From: Xanthomonas campestris pv. badrii
GTDB lineage: Bacteria > Pseudomonadota > Gammaproteobacteria > Xanthomonadales > Xanthomonadaceae
Reading direction: 5' to 3'
NCBI RefSeq assembly: GCF_012848175.1
Contig: NZ_CP051651.1
Span: 868,001-932,000, forward strand
DNA: 64,000 nt
The notes under the pieces were generated by a model. That model was not told where the DNA came from and ran no database searches. It saw only the letters and a program-made list of their open reading frames with translations. Positions 16,513 through 25,322 of this stretch are shown here, in pieces. A program made the translations under genes and the position numbers. The number at the start of each line of letters is the position of its first letter. The first letter of the stretch is position 1.

Positions 16513-17163
16513 ATGATCGAATCCAAGATCGTCTCCAGGCAGCGCGTAGCCGATCATGGCGAGGTTCTGACGGGACACAAAGAAGTAGCTGCCATGCTCG
16601 ACTTGGTCGAGCATGAGACCCAGCGCATCGACTCGCGGTTTCTTGAGCCAGCTTGTGGCGACGGAAACTTTTTGGCTGAGGTTTTGGCCCGGAAGTTGGC
16701 CGTTGTGAAGCGTCGTTACTGCAAGTCGCAGCTCGAATATGAGCGTTATGGCGTCCTCGCGGTTTGCTCAATTTACGGGGTTGATATCCTGCCGGATAAC
16801 GTAGAGCGGTGCCGTGAGCGCTTGCTTGGTGTCTTTGAGGAAGCGTATCGGTGCGTGTTCAAGAGTAAGGTGCGCGAGGCTTGTTTAGATTCGGTACGCC
16901 ACATTCTTGAGCTCAACATTGTCTGGGGCGATGCTCTAACGTTGAAGACCGTGGGCGATAAGCAAACCTATATCAAGTTCGCAGAGTGGTCCCCGATCAA
17001 TGGAAGCCTATTGAAGCGTCGGGATTTCTGTTTTCGCGAACTAATTGATCGGCAGAGCGATCGCGACCTGCCGCTATTCTCCGATCTTGGCGACGAGGTG
17101 TTTGTGCCAACGCCAGAGGCCGAGTACCCACCAATCCACTTCTTGGATTTGGGCAATGGCTGA
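16513..17163 (+). CDS. SAM-dependent DNA methylase-like protein (N-terminal-type domain only)
   Basis: A 216-residue protein with N6-adenine methylase motif I, FLEPACGDGNFLAEVLARKL (about residues 43-62), and a following acidic strand YGVDILPDNVERC. No motif IV (NPPY/DPPY) is present before the stop, so it cannot be a complete methyltransferase by itself. The next gene overlaps it by 8 nt, begins with a related motif I, and also carries NPPY, suggesting that the pair acts together. Codon use is more A/T-rich than in backbone genes. There is no strong Shine-Dalgarno before the ATG. Confidence 0.7.
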   Translation: MIESKIVSRQRVADHGEVLTGHKEVAAMLDLVEHETQRIDSRFLEPACGDGNFLAEVLARKLAVVKRRYCKSQLEYERYGVLAVCSIYGVDILPDNVERCRERLLGVFEEAYRCVFKSKVREACLDSVRHILELNIVWGDALTLKTVGDKQTYIKFAEWSPINGSLLKRRDFCFRELIDRQSDRDLPLFSDLGDEVFVPTPEAEYPPIHFLDLGNG

Positions 17164-18673
17164 CAGTGGCTACAACCCTGATGTCTTGACCTGTTTGGCT
17201 AATCTGAGCAGCGATGAAGTATTCACTCCTCCCGCGCTTGCCAATCAGATCCTCGACATGCTCCCGGGAGATCTGTGGTGCAACAAAGATGCGCGCTTTC
17301 TGGATCCTGGCTGCAAGTCCGGCGTATTCTTGAGGGAGATAGCAAGACGCCTCGATGCAGGACTAGCTGCTGTCATCCCAAATAAGCAAGAACGCCTCAA
17401 TCACATCCTCAAAAATCAGCTATTCGGGCTTGCGATCACCGAAATCACAGCCCTTATGTCCCGACGATCTGTTTACTGCTCTCGATTGGCAAATGGAAAG
17501 TACTCGATTTGCGAAAACTTTGATAGTGATGACGGCAACATTCGATATGGGGCAGTAGCCCACACTTGGGAAAATGGCCGGTGTCTGTATTGCGGCGCCA
17601 GTGAACTTGATTATAAAAGAGATAACGGACTTGAAGCGCACGCTTACGAGTTCATCCATACCGACAACGCACAGAGCATTTTTCAGATGAAATTCGACGT
17701 CATCATCGGCAATCCACCCTACCAGCTGAGTGATGGCGGTCATGGTCGAAGTGCTTCTCCGATCTACCAGCTGTTCGTTGAGCAGGCGAAAAAGCTCAAC
17801 CCACGCTACCTGACCATGATCATCCCGGCACGCTGGTTTGGCGGCGGCAAAGGCCTGGGTGACTTTCGTGCTGCGATGCTGGCGGATGACCGTGTTCGGA
17901 AGCTTGTCGACTTTGAGAACGTCAAAGAAGTGTTTCCGGGGGTGGACCTGGCGGGTGGTGTTTGCTACTTCCTCTGGGATAGAGACTCGCGTGGACCCTG
18001 CGAGGTTACCAACGTGAATGCTGGCACACGGGTTGTCGAAACACGAAAGCTGGATGAGTTTCCAACCTTCGTCAGGCACAGCGGCTCTGTTCCAATTATT
18101 CGCAAAGTTCTTGCCAAGAAATCCGAAGCTCGAATGAGCTCCCAGGTCACGAGCCGTAAGCCGTTCGGTCTTGCAACCAATGTTCGCCCCCAGAAGGTGG
18201 GTGAGCTAACGCTTCGCTGGGAAAAGGGTGAGGGTCCATATCCTCGCGATGAGATTGAGACCGGAAAGGATCTCATCGAAAAGTGGAAGGTCATTACGTC
18301 CTACGTCGGTTACGACCATGCTGGGAACCCTGGTAAGGATGGCCGCCGTCGGGTGCTCTCAAAGATCGACATCCTTCCCCCCAAGTCGATCTGCACAGAA
18401 ACCTACCTCGTGGCCGGTGCTTATAAGACCCAGAAGGAGGCGCTGAATCTAATTGCCTACATGAAGACGCGGTTCTTTCGCTTTCTGATGGCGCAGTTTA
18501 TGTACTCCCACCACTTGACCCGATCTGCCTATGAGTTTGTCCCGGTCCTGGACATGCAAGAGGAATGGACGGACGCCATGCTCGCAAAGCGATATGGCCT
18601 GACCAAGGATGAAATAGCGTTCATCGCATCGAAGATCCGCGCGTACGATTCGGCGGAGCAAGGGGATGAATAA
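17156..18673 (+). CDS. Eco57I/N6-type DNA methyltransferase of a restriction-modification system
   Basis: A 505-residue putative adenine-N6 DNA methyltransferase. It has DEVFTPPALANQILDML at the N-terminus, motif I FLDPGCKSGVFLREIARRL near residue 49, and the catalytic motif IV FDVIIGNPPYQLS near residue 185. These are followed by ARWFGGGKGLGDFR and a long C-terminal half that may recognise the target. A lone CxxC (CLYCGAS) sits between motifs I and IV, possibly half of a metal site. The ATG at 17156 overlaps the preceding methylase-like gene, and the stop overlaps the next gene by 8 nt, so the three form one coupled operon. Confidence 0.85.
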   Translation: MADSGYNPDVLTCLANLSSDEVFTPPALANQILDMLPGDLWCNKDARFLDPGCKSGVFLREIARRLDAGLAAVIPNKQERLNHILKNQLFGLAITEITALMSRRSVYCSRLANGKYSICENFDSDDGNIRYGAVAHTWENGRCLYCGASELDYKRDNGLEAHAYEFIHTDNAQSIFQMKFDVIIGNPPYQLSDGGHGRSASPIYQLFVEQAKKLNPRYLTMIIPARWFGGGKGLGDFRAAMLADDRVRKLVDFENVKEVFPGVDLAGGVCYFLWDRDSRGPCEVTNVNAGTRVVETRKLDEFPTFVRHSGSVPIIRKVLAKKSEARMSSQVTSRKPFGLATNVRPQKVGELTLRWEKGEGPYPRDEIETGKDLIEKWKVITSYVGYDHAGNPGKDGRRRVLSKIDILPPKSICTETYLVAGAYKTQKEALNLIAYMKTRFFRFLMAQFMYSHHLTRSAYEFVPVLDMQEEWTDAMLAKRYGLTKDEIAFIASKIRAYDSAEQGDE

Positions 18674-21185
18674 GGAGTTCTTCCCGGCACGTCCAGCTGC
18701 TACCCCCACCATCTACGCTTACGAAGATTCACACCCTGAGTACAAGGGCATGCTCAAGGTTGGATACACAGCGAGAAGCGCGGCTGCTCGCGTGGCCCAG
18801 CAGTATCCAACAGCCAAGCCGGGCAAGCAGCCGTACACCATTGTCTTGGAAGAGTCGGCAATGCGCAGTGATGGATCTGCCTTTACCGATCATGACGTCC
18901 ATCGCGCACTAATGCAGGCGGGCGTAAAACGCAAAGGTGGCGAATGGTTCGCGTGCACCGCCAAGCAGGTGCGGGCCGCCATCGTAGCTCTGCGCGAGCG
19001 CGAAGAGGTCGAGCAGACGCGTGATCTCAACTTCGGGATGCGCCCTGAGCAAGCAGTAGCCGTAGAGAAGACAGCCTATTACTTTAACTCTTTTGGCAAG
19101 GACAAGATCAACAAAGGTAAGGCGCCGCACTTCTTATGGAACGCAAAAATGCGTTTTGGCAAGACGTTTGCCAGCTATCAACTGGCCAAGAAGATGGGAT
19201 GGAAGCGCATCCTAGTATTGACCTTCAAGCCAGCAGTTCAGAACGCCTGGGAAGAAGATCTCGTGCGCCACGTTGATTTTCGGAGCTGGCAGTTCGTCAA
19301 ACCTGGCGGGCTTTCGCCTGAACGAGTGGACTGGAAGCGACCTGTCGTGTGTTTTGGCTCGTTCCAGGATTACCTAGGGAAAAATAAGAGCACGGGCGGG
19401 GTCAAGACGAAGAACGAGTGGGTCCATACAACCAACTGGGATTGCGTGATCCTGGACGAGTATCACTACGGCGCCTGGCGTGAGAGCGCCAAAGAACTGT
19501 TCGAGGCCGAAGACAAGCGCGAGGCCAAGTTTGGTGAAGGCGAAGGAATCGAGGATTTCGACGAAGACGTCATGCCTATCACCACGGGGCACTATCTCTA
19601 CCTCTCAGGTACGCCTTTCCGTGCCATTGCGTCTGGTGAGTTCATTGAAGACCAGATCTTTAACTGGACCTACTCTGACGAACAGCGTGCCAAAGACAAC
19701 TGGAGCGGCGCCGACTACAACCCATACGCTATGTTGCCGCGCATGGTTCTACTTACCTACCAGCTGCCTGATTCGATCAGGGAAATCGCCATGCAGGGCG
19801 AGTACAGTGAGTTTGACCTCAATGTGTTTTTTTCTGCCAAGGGCGAAGGTGACAGGGCGAATTTCATTTACGAAGATGATGTCCAGAAGTGGTTGGATCT
19901 GATCCGTGGCTCCTTTAAAGAGATCACTGTCGACAATCTGAAAATTGGTGCCCAGAAGCCGCCGATGCCCTTTTCGGACTCGCGACTGCTTAGCCTGCTG
20001 ACGCATACATTTTGGTTCTTGCCATCGGTAGCCTCCTGTCATGCGATGAATAATTTACTGGGAAGACGGCAAAATCGCTTCTATCATGACTACGAAGTGG
20101 TCGTCGCCGCTGGGAGTGATGCTGGCGTTGGCGCCGCCGCCGTGCCGCCGGTGCAGGAAGCCATGGGTGACCCGCTCAAGACGAAGACCATTACACTGTC
20201 CTGTGGAAAGCTAACCACTGGTGTCACGGTCAAGCCCTGGACCGGCATCCTGATGCTTCGCAACTCATCCAGTCCGGAAACTTATTTTCAGGCTGCGTTT
20301 CGCGTCCAGTCTCCCTGGACGATCCGTAATCCGGATGGTAACTCTCCAAACAAGGAGGAGATCGTCAAGGAAGAATGCTATGTCTTTGACTTCGCTCCTA
20401 ATAGAGCCTTGCGACAGATCGCTGATTACAGCTGCCGTCTGAGTGTCGACGAATCCAACCCTGAGCAAAAGGTTGCGGAGTTCATTAGCTTCCTTCCGGT
20501 GCTGGCATACGACGGCAGTTCCATGAAGCAGGTCGACGCAGCCGGCATTCTCGATATCGCCATGAGCGGCACGACAGCAACGCTACTGGCCCGACGCTGG
20601 GAAAGTGCTCTGCTCGTTAACGTCGATAATGACACGCTGCGCCGGGTGATAAGCAATGAGAAAGCCATGAAAGCCCTCATGAGCATTGAGGGCTTCCGCA
20701 ATCTCAATCAGGAAATCGAGACGATCATCAACAAGTCAGAGGCTATAAAAAAGGCCAAGAAGGAGAAGAACGACGAGGAGATGAGCAAGCCTGAACGTGA
20801 AGAGCTCTCCAAGGAAGAGAAAGAGTACAAATCCTTGCGAAAAAAAATTCAGGAGAAGTTGATCAAGTTCGCCACCAGGATCCCGGTATTCATGTATCTC
20901 ACGGACTACCGCGAGAGGACTCTGAAGGATGTGATCACGCAGCTGGAGCCCGGCCTGTTCAAGCGCGTTACGGGCCTGACGGTGTCAGACTTCGAGTTGT
21001 TGGTTAGTCTGAGCGTGTTCAACAGCGCGCTAATGAACGATGCAATCTACAAGTTCAAGCGTTACGAAGACGCCAGCCTGGCTTACGCTGGAATCAACAA
21101 GCATGAAGGCGAAGATGTCGGCCTGTTCGACACCGTGTTGACGCATGCCGATGCCGCGAAGGTCTACTCTAACATCCCCGCCTAG
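18666..21185 (+). CDS. GIY-YIG nuclease-helicase fusion (putative restriction subunit)
   Basis: An 839-residue protein. Residues about 14-95 look like a T5orf172/MUG113-type GIY-YIG nuclease: TIYAYED, MLKVGYTARSAAARVAQQ, TDHDVHRAL and GEWFACT. From about residue 120 it is a superfamily 2 helicase/translocase: Walker A-like NAKMRFGKTFASYQ near 158-171, DExH box VILDEYHYG near 262, and SGTPFRA (motif III). YFQAAFRVQSPW is a motif VI-like block. A highly charged coiled segment follows (about residues 685-735). The coupled methylase genes suggest that this is the ATP-dependent cutting subunit. Confidence 0.82.
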   Translation: MNKEFFPARPAATPTIYAYEDSHPEYKGMLKVGYTARSAAARVAQQYPTAKPGKQPYTIVLEESAMRSDGSAFTDHDVHRALMQAGVKRKGGEWFACTAKQVRAAIVALREREEVEQTRDLNFGMRPEQAVAVEKTAYYFNSFGKDKINKGKAPHFLWNAKMRFGKTFASYQLAKKMGWKRILVLTFKPAVQNAWEEDLVRHVDFRSWQFVKPGGLSPERVDWKRPVVCFGSFQDYLGKNKSTGGVKTKNEWVHTTNWDCVILDEYHYGAWRESAKELFEAEDKREAKFGEGEGIEDFDEDVMPITTGHYLYLSGTPFRAIASGEFIEDQIFNWTYSDEQRAKDNWSGADYNPYAMLPRMVLLTYQLPDSIREIAMQGEYSEFDLNVFFSAKGEGDRANFIYEDDVQKWLDLIRGSFKEITVDNLKIGAQKPPMPFSDSRLLSLLTHTFWFLPSVASCHAMNNLLGRRQNRFYHDYEVVVAAGSDAGVGAAAVPPVQEAMGDPLKTKTITLSCGKLTTGVTVKPWTGILMLRNSSSPETYFQAAFRVQSPWTIRNPDGNSPNKEEIVKEECYVFDFAPNRALRQIADYSCRLSVDESNPEQKVAEFISFLPVLAYDGSSMKQVDAAGILDIAMSGTTATLLARRWESALLVNVDNDTLRRVISNEKAMKALMSIEGFRNLNQEIETIINKSEAIKKAKKEKNDEEMSKPEREELSKEEKEYKSLRKKIQEKLIKFATRIPVFMYLTDYRERTLKDVITQLEPGLFKRVTGLTVSDFELLVSLSVFNSALMNDAIYKFKRYEDASLAYAGINKHEGEDVGLFDTVLTHADAAKVYSNIPA

Positions 21186-21860
21186 TTAGATCAGACTGAT
21201 CAAATGCTGAGCGAAGACATCAAGCGCCACACACTCCGGATCATTGTCTGAGAAGATCACGTAGCGCTCGATTGATTCGCGAATTGTAATATTTTCCACC
21301 GGATATTTCTTGGCGCTGTCAGGCTTGATCACAACGATCAACTCTGTTGGTTCGGCGTAGTGAAGAACGATCCACACATCTTGGTCCGGGTGGCTCTTTG
21401 CGTAGGCTAGCTTGTCCGGGCGAACCCAGTAAGTAGGAGGGTTGTCGCCACGGAATCGCTCAGTGCCTGTCACCTCGACAACAGCCAATAACCGATTCTC
21501 GTCCTCAACGCCAACCTCCAAGTCTGGCTTACCAGGCTCTTCCGGGTGATGCGCGATGAACTCGCTGGTATTTGCCCCGAACCCAGTCACCCGGACACTG
21601 AGGCGTGAATCAAAGCTCTCGATCACTGCCTTGATGCGATCGAGGCGAACCTTTTCCTTATCCCAAGCAGCCTCGCCATAGGCGCTCTTCCAATGAAAAT
21701 TCTCTCGCGCCTTGATCTCGGCGCAGTCGATCTCCTGATTAACATGCAAGCCCATTGCTGGAAATGTGCGCGCCCGAATGCTGCAGCAGTACTCTCCATC
21801 GACAAAGATCCAGTATCGATCCCTGTCAGACTTGTGTTCAATACTTGTAATTTTCGACAT
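21186..21860 (-). CDS. putative PD-(D/E)XK-like nuclease, convergent to the methylase operon
   Basis: A 224-residue soluble protein of unrecognised family. The first 60 residues (KITSIEHKSDRDRYWIFVDGEYCCSI...) resemble a RecX N-terminal-like module. The C-terminal half contains GKPDLEVGVEDENRLLAVVEVTGT followed by YWVRPDKLAYAKSHPDQDVWIVLHYAE. That resembles a PD...ExT/K nuclease core in which the lysine may have moved to the later RPDKL. The ATG at 21860 was chosen because the in-frame upstream extension lacks family-like sequence. Its stop abuts the helicase gene stop with no spacer, so it probably belongs to the same cassette. The nuclease assignment is inference. Confidence 0.5.
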   Translation of the reverse strand: MSKITSIEHKSDRDRYWIFVDGEYCCSIRARTFPAMGLHVNQEIDCAEIKARENFHWKSAYGEAAWDKEKVRLDRIKAVIESFDSRLSVRVTGFGANTSEFIAHHPEEPGKPDLEVGVEDENRLLAVVEVTGTERFRGDNPPTYWVRPDKLAYAKSHPDQDVWIVLHYAEPTELIVVIKPDSAKKYPVENITIRESIERYVIFSDNDPECVALDVFAQHLISLI

Positions 21861-22157
21861 GCACGGCGCCCCCATCAACAGAAATGACATTTGCTCCCAA
21901 TTATGGCGCGCCGCTCCGTATCTGCACAAGCAATCACAACATGTCCAATACCCCCACGGCCGAAGCACTGCCCAGGAGGCGTTAAGACTGCCCGAGTGTG
22001 GTTTCATGCTGATAAGGAAGCGATCACGGAGTCAATCCTGCTGCTATAGAAGATGGGTAAAGCGAAAGCAAGTTAACGCAGCCGCAGGTCTGAATGGATC
22101 TAGCAGGCTGCTGAAATCGTTGCCGTCTATGTAATGACCCACCGGTTTCTGCACAGG

Positions 22158-22982
22158 TCAGGTGGTTAATGTAGCGGCATAGGCTTGGTCAGGCGTCATC
22201 ATGTTCAGTGCCTGATGCGGGCGCTGCCGGTTGTAGAACCCAATCCAGTCGCTGATGACGCGCAAGGCGTGGGCCAGGCTCTCGAACCGGTGCCGATGGA
22301 CGCACTGTTCCTTGAGCGTGCGTATGACGCGCTCGACCATCCCGTTCTGCTGGGGACAGTGTGGCGTGATGAACTCCTGCTTCATGCCGTAGCCAGCGAC
22401 CAGGCGGGTGTAGTCGCGGCTGGTGAAGACCAGGCCATTGTCCGAGCGCAGCAGGAACGGCTCCTTGACCTTGCCCAGCGTGCCGAAGCGGGTGATCAGT
22501 GCTTGCTCCAAGGCCGCCACGGCGGTGCTGGCCCTGCCCGTGCGCGAGAGCTGCCAGCCCAGCAATTGCCGGGTATGGCAATCGATCACCAGGGCCAGGC
22601 TCAGCCAGCCGTCCTTACCGCCCCAGATCCGACACAGGTCGGTGGCCCAGCGTTGGTTCGGTGCGCTGGCCACCGAGGGCAAGGCCTCGATCCGCGGTCG
22701 CTTGCCCACGGCCCGCTTGCGCACCTGCCAGCCCTTGATCTGAAAGATCCGCTGCACCGTGTTCTTGTTCATCCGCAGTAGCCCAGCCACCGTCCGATAC
22801 CCGAACGACGGCTCGGCCTCGATCATGGCCTTGATCGGTTCGGCCAGCTCTGGCTTCACCTTCGGCGCTGCCTTGCGCGGCGTGTAGTACACGCTGCGCC
22901 GTGGTACACCGAACCAGCGGCACAGCTTGACCATCGAGACGTCGAACCCGTCCTCCTTCAGGCCCTGCTGGATCGAGGCCAT
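22158..22982 (-). CDS. IS3-family transposase OrfB (DDE integrase domain)
   Basis: A 274-residue frame as it stands, normally expressed as an OrfAB fusion. An HTH_21-like segment (PIKAMIEAEPSFGYRTVAGLLRM) precedes the rve-type catalytic core with the DDE triad in RWATDLCRI, LRSDNGLVFTS, and PQQNGMVERVIRTLKE. It appears intact. Fusion is expected by -1 frameshifting in orfA, where the minus strand carries seven A (23015-23021 on the plus strand is T7) and the frames agree with a -1 slip. Confidence 0.9.
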   Translation of the reverse strand: MASIQQGLKEDGFDVSMVKLCRWFGVPRRSVYYTPRKAAPKVKPELAEPIKAMIEAEPSFGYRTVAGLLRMNKNTVQRIFQIKGWQVRKRAVGKRPRIEALPSVASAPNQRWATDLCRIWGGKDGWLSLALVIDCHTRQLLGWQLSRTGRASTAVAALEQALITRFGTLGKVKEPFLLRSDNGLVFTSRDYTRLVAGYGMKQEFITPHCPQQNGMVERVIRTLKEQCVHRHRFESLAHALRVISDWIGFYNRQRPHQALNMMTPDQAYAATLTT

Positions 22983-23299
22983 CAGCTCTCGTCCTTGCCC
23001 AGCAGGGCTGCCAATTTTTTTCGGGCACGCAGTTCCAGCATGGCTTCGCCGTAGGCTTCCTGCAGCTCCTTGAGCTGGCGTTCGTACTGCTCGCGCACGT
23101 CTTCGGGCTTGGCCCGCAGCGCGTTCTCCAGGCCGCGCTTACCTTCCTCGACCCAGCCTTCGATCTCATTGGGCGTCAGGTCGAACTGCCGGCTGGCCAA
23201 GGCCACCGTCGTCTTCCCCTGGATGATCTCCAGCACCAGCGCCGACTTGCGCCGGGCCGTCCAGCGCTTGATCTGTTCTTCGTCCATCACTGCACTCAT
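22982..23299 (-). CDS. IS3-family OrfA (helix-turn-helix protein)
   Basis: A 105-residue DNA-binding protein of the transposase N-terminus. The HTH is in TTVALASRQFDLTPNEIEGWVEEG, and a leucine-zipper-like helix follows (REQYERQLKELQEAYGEAMLELRARKKLAALLG). Its stop overlaps the orfB start. A run of seven A near the end, followed by TTGG, is the probable frameshift site that makes the full transposase. Confidence 0.88.
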   Translation of the reverse strand: MSAVMDEEQIKRWTARRKSALVLEIIQGKTTVALASRQFDLTPNEIEGWVEEGKRGLENALRAKPEDVREQYERQLKELQEAYGEAMLELRARKKLAALLGKDES

Positions 23300-23352
23300 C
23301 GATGTCTCCTCTGAAGGCTAACACCTGAGCAGATTTTCAGTGGGTCATTACA

Positions 23353-23784
23353 GAGGCGGGTATTTTGCTCGCAGCAGCCCGCATCCTCGAAGGGCGGCTT
23401 CAGCGCCAAGGTCGGATCCACAGCCCGGAGCAGGCCGGCAGCTACCTGGTTGCCCGCTGCGCTCACCTGCCGCACGAAGTCTTCGGTGTCGTCTTCCTGG
23501 ACAACCAGCACCACATCATTTCTACCGAGCACTTGTTCTCAGGCACCATCGACGGCTGCGAAGTCCATAGCCGAGTCGTCGCCAAGCGCGCGCTGGAGCT
23601 CAACGCGGTCGCGCTCATCTTGTTTCACAACCACCCCTCGGGCAATCCGGAGCCGAGCGAAGCAGACCGTAAGGTCACCCAACGCCTGCAGGAAGCCTTG
23701 GGCCTCCTGGACATCCGAGTGCTAGACCATCTGGTTATCGGTGGTCAGAAGAGCGTCAGCCTGGCCAGCAGGGGGTGGGCATAG
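23353..23784 (+). pseudogene. radC: radC-like gene, 5' end lost at the IS3 junction
   Basis: The frame is open from the IS edge (EAGILAAARILEGRLQ...) to a stop at 23784 and gives the C-terminal JAB/MPN domain of the RadC (YeeS-type) family. The metal motif is complete: LILFHNHPSGNPEPSEADRKVTQRL. The N-terminal helix-hairpin-helix part expected upstream is absent and is not found on the other side of the IS. There is no start codon with a ribosome site, so it is probably not expressed as a normal protein. Such radC copies are common passengers on islands and plasmids. Confidence 0.8.
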
Positions 23785-23853
23785 CCCGCCCCTTCACCTA
23801 TGCAGTCAGCCAACGCTAGACTGCGAAGGCAGATCCACATCCATGGAGCAGGA

Positions 23854-24051
23854 ATGAAGGCGTTTCACGTGCGTGGGATCGTGTGGGAGACCGACGGCAA
23901 GCGTCCGTCATTGCCCGCTGAAGCCACGGTCGAATGCGAGAGTGAAGAGGCTATCGCCGATGCGCTCAGCGATGCATACGGCTGGCTGGTGAGCGAAATC
24001 GCCTTCGTAGAAGAGGTTGATGATGTCGGCCATGGCAGGAGATTGAGGTAG
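23854..24051 (+). CDS. small conserved-type island protein
   Basis: A 65-residue acidic protein beginning MKAFHVRGIVWETDGKRPSLP, with EATVECESEEAIADALSDAYGWLVSEIAFVEEV. The spacing of predicted strands and helix suggests a small alpha/beta fold. I know no function. The ATG at 23854 is preceded by GGAGCAGGA, a fair Shine-Dalgarno. It lies just downstream of the radC fragment, as small hypotheticals often do on xanthomonad islands. Confidence 0.6.
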   Translation: MKAFHVRGIVWETDGKRPSLPAEATVECESEEAIADALSDAYGWLVSEIAFVEEVDDVGHGRRLR

Positions 24052-24094
24052 TGCTGAAGCAAGCTCTTCGTCTTCTGTCCAGCATGTGAGCTTT

Positions 24095-25114
24095 TTAACG
24101 CATGGCTAGCCACAGCAAAAGCAAGAACAAGCCAGCCCCCGCAGTGGTGGCGAACACCTTCCATTGTCGGAGTTCGGCTTTTAGGCCTTGGCCATCCAGC
24201 TTGCTTTGCTGCAACAGTTCGTTCAAATGACGGCGGGTTTCGTCAAGCTCTGACTCTCTCCGATCAAGCTTGGTCGAGAGTTGAATCAACTTGTCCTCGG
24301 CATCGCTTGCTTCGGCTCGTGCATCTTCTGCCTCTTGAGCTGCATCCAGGCAATCTCGCAGTCGGTGACCGAAATCGCTGGGCGTGAGGAAAACATCGTC
24401 GGCGTGCTTGTCCAGCAACAGCACGTCGTTGGCATGGCCCAGCGCGACATAGAAGGGCAGGCCTGTTTCGATCAGGGCACGGGTGACATTGCGCGAGTCG
24501 CCAATGGTCTCCAAGCGTTCCCCACCCCCTCGCGCGATGACCAGTCCTTTTACGCCGGTCCCAGTGAGCTGCTTCAATGCTTCAAGGAACTTGGTTTCAT
24601 CCCCGAAGTTTGCCGTCACATGCGAGTTGTTGCGCAGTTCCGGGAGTCGCGCTGCTGAGCAGATGTCGTCCCAGCCGGTCTTGCTCGCGAGAAAGCCAAG
24701 CCCAGAAAGGCCGTTTTTCCCGAGGAACTCCCCGATCGCCACTGGATTGCGTCCTCGATCCGGGATGGGCACCACTGGCTCGCGCGTGACCGTGAGCCAG
24801 GGGCCCTCCACACGTCCCTGGAGCTCTACGGACATTTTTCTGTTCACCGTCAATACGCCTGCAATGATGATTGGGGCGTCGTCTTGAGGTTGCTCATCCG
24901 CGGGAATCCTGAAGCTCAACTCGATGCCGGGATAAGGCTCAAAAACCCCATAGCAGAACTGGTTCCACGGCATGAGTTTCTTGGCTCTCCCGGCCACACG
25001 CAGTGGTAGCTTTCCGCCTTCCAGGCGCACAAGAGGCAACACTTGGTCAGCGGTGATCCAGGGGGCACTGGCAGCTTGAATCGTTGAGTCGAAGGTCTGG
25101 TTTGGCTGGGGCAT
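24095..25114 (-). CDS. membrane-anchored exonuclease VII large-subunit-like protein
   Basis: A 339-residue protein. Residues 35-115 could be an OB-fold-like region. Residues 190-250 match the XseA core: LVIARGGGERLETI, LPFYVALGHANDVLLLDKHADDVFLTP. In E. coli XseA the corresponding segments read RGGGSLEDL and GHETD, so the Glu after GH is replaced by Ala here. Residues about 252-316 form a charged coiled coil, and residues about 320-338 form one hydrophobic segment at the extreme C-terminus (tail anchor). There is no xseB nearby. The ATG at 25114 is the first start preceding conserved sequence; an upstream extension of 83 codons is possible but overlaps the divergent gene. The role is unknown. 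Confidence 0.6.
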   Translation of the reverse strand: MPQPNQTFDSTIQAASAPWITADQVLPLVRLEGGKLPLRVAGRAKKLMPWNQFCYGVFEPYPGIELSFRIPADEQPQDDAPIIIAGVLTVNRKMSVELQGRVEGPWLTVTREPVVPIPDRGRNPVAIGEFLGKNGLSGLGFLASKTGWDDICSAARLPELRNNSHVTANFGDETKFLEALKQLTGTGVKGLVIARGGGERLETIGDSRNVTRALIETGLPFYVALGHANDVLLLDKHADDVFLTPSDFGHRLRDCLDAAQEAEDARAEASDAEDKLIQLSTKLDRRESELDETRRHLNELLQQSKLDGQGLKAELRQWKVFATTAGAGLFLLLLWLAMR

Positions 25115-25322
25115 GGGCACATCGCGAAATGCGTTTCGCCAAAGGTAGCCTAGCAACAAAGAGACAGCCCACGAACCGTGCCCTAGACCGCGATTGTGGT
25201 CACACAACGAACGTTCGCCTCCAATCCAAATATGCTCGAGCGGGTGCATGCAGAACATGGTCCTACCCAACAGCTCCGTTGATGGGGGTAAGCTTTCCTC
25301 AGCACGCGAAGGCAAATCCAAT

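Larger units (their letters stand above)
22130..23352 (-). mobile_element. IS3-family insertion sequence
   Basis: A 1,223-bp element bounded by imperfect inverted repeats that both begin TGTAATGACCCAC (plus strand at 22130; complement ending at 23352). It encodes overlapping orfA and orfB on the minus strand. No short direct repeat of the target is seen at the ends (CTA on the left, GAG on the right), so one flank was probably lost after insertion. The right end abuts a radC fragment. Confidence 0.85.
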
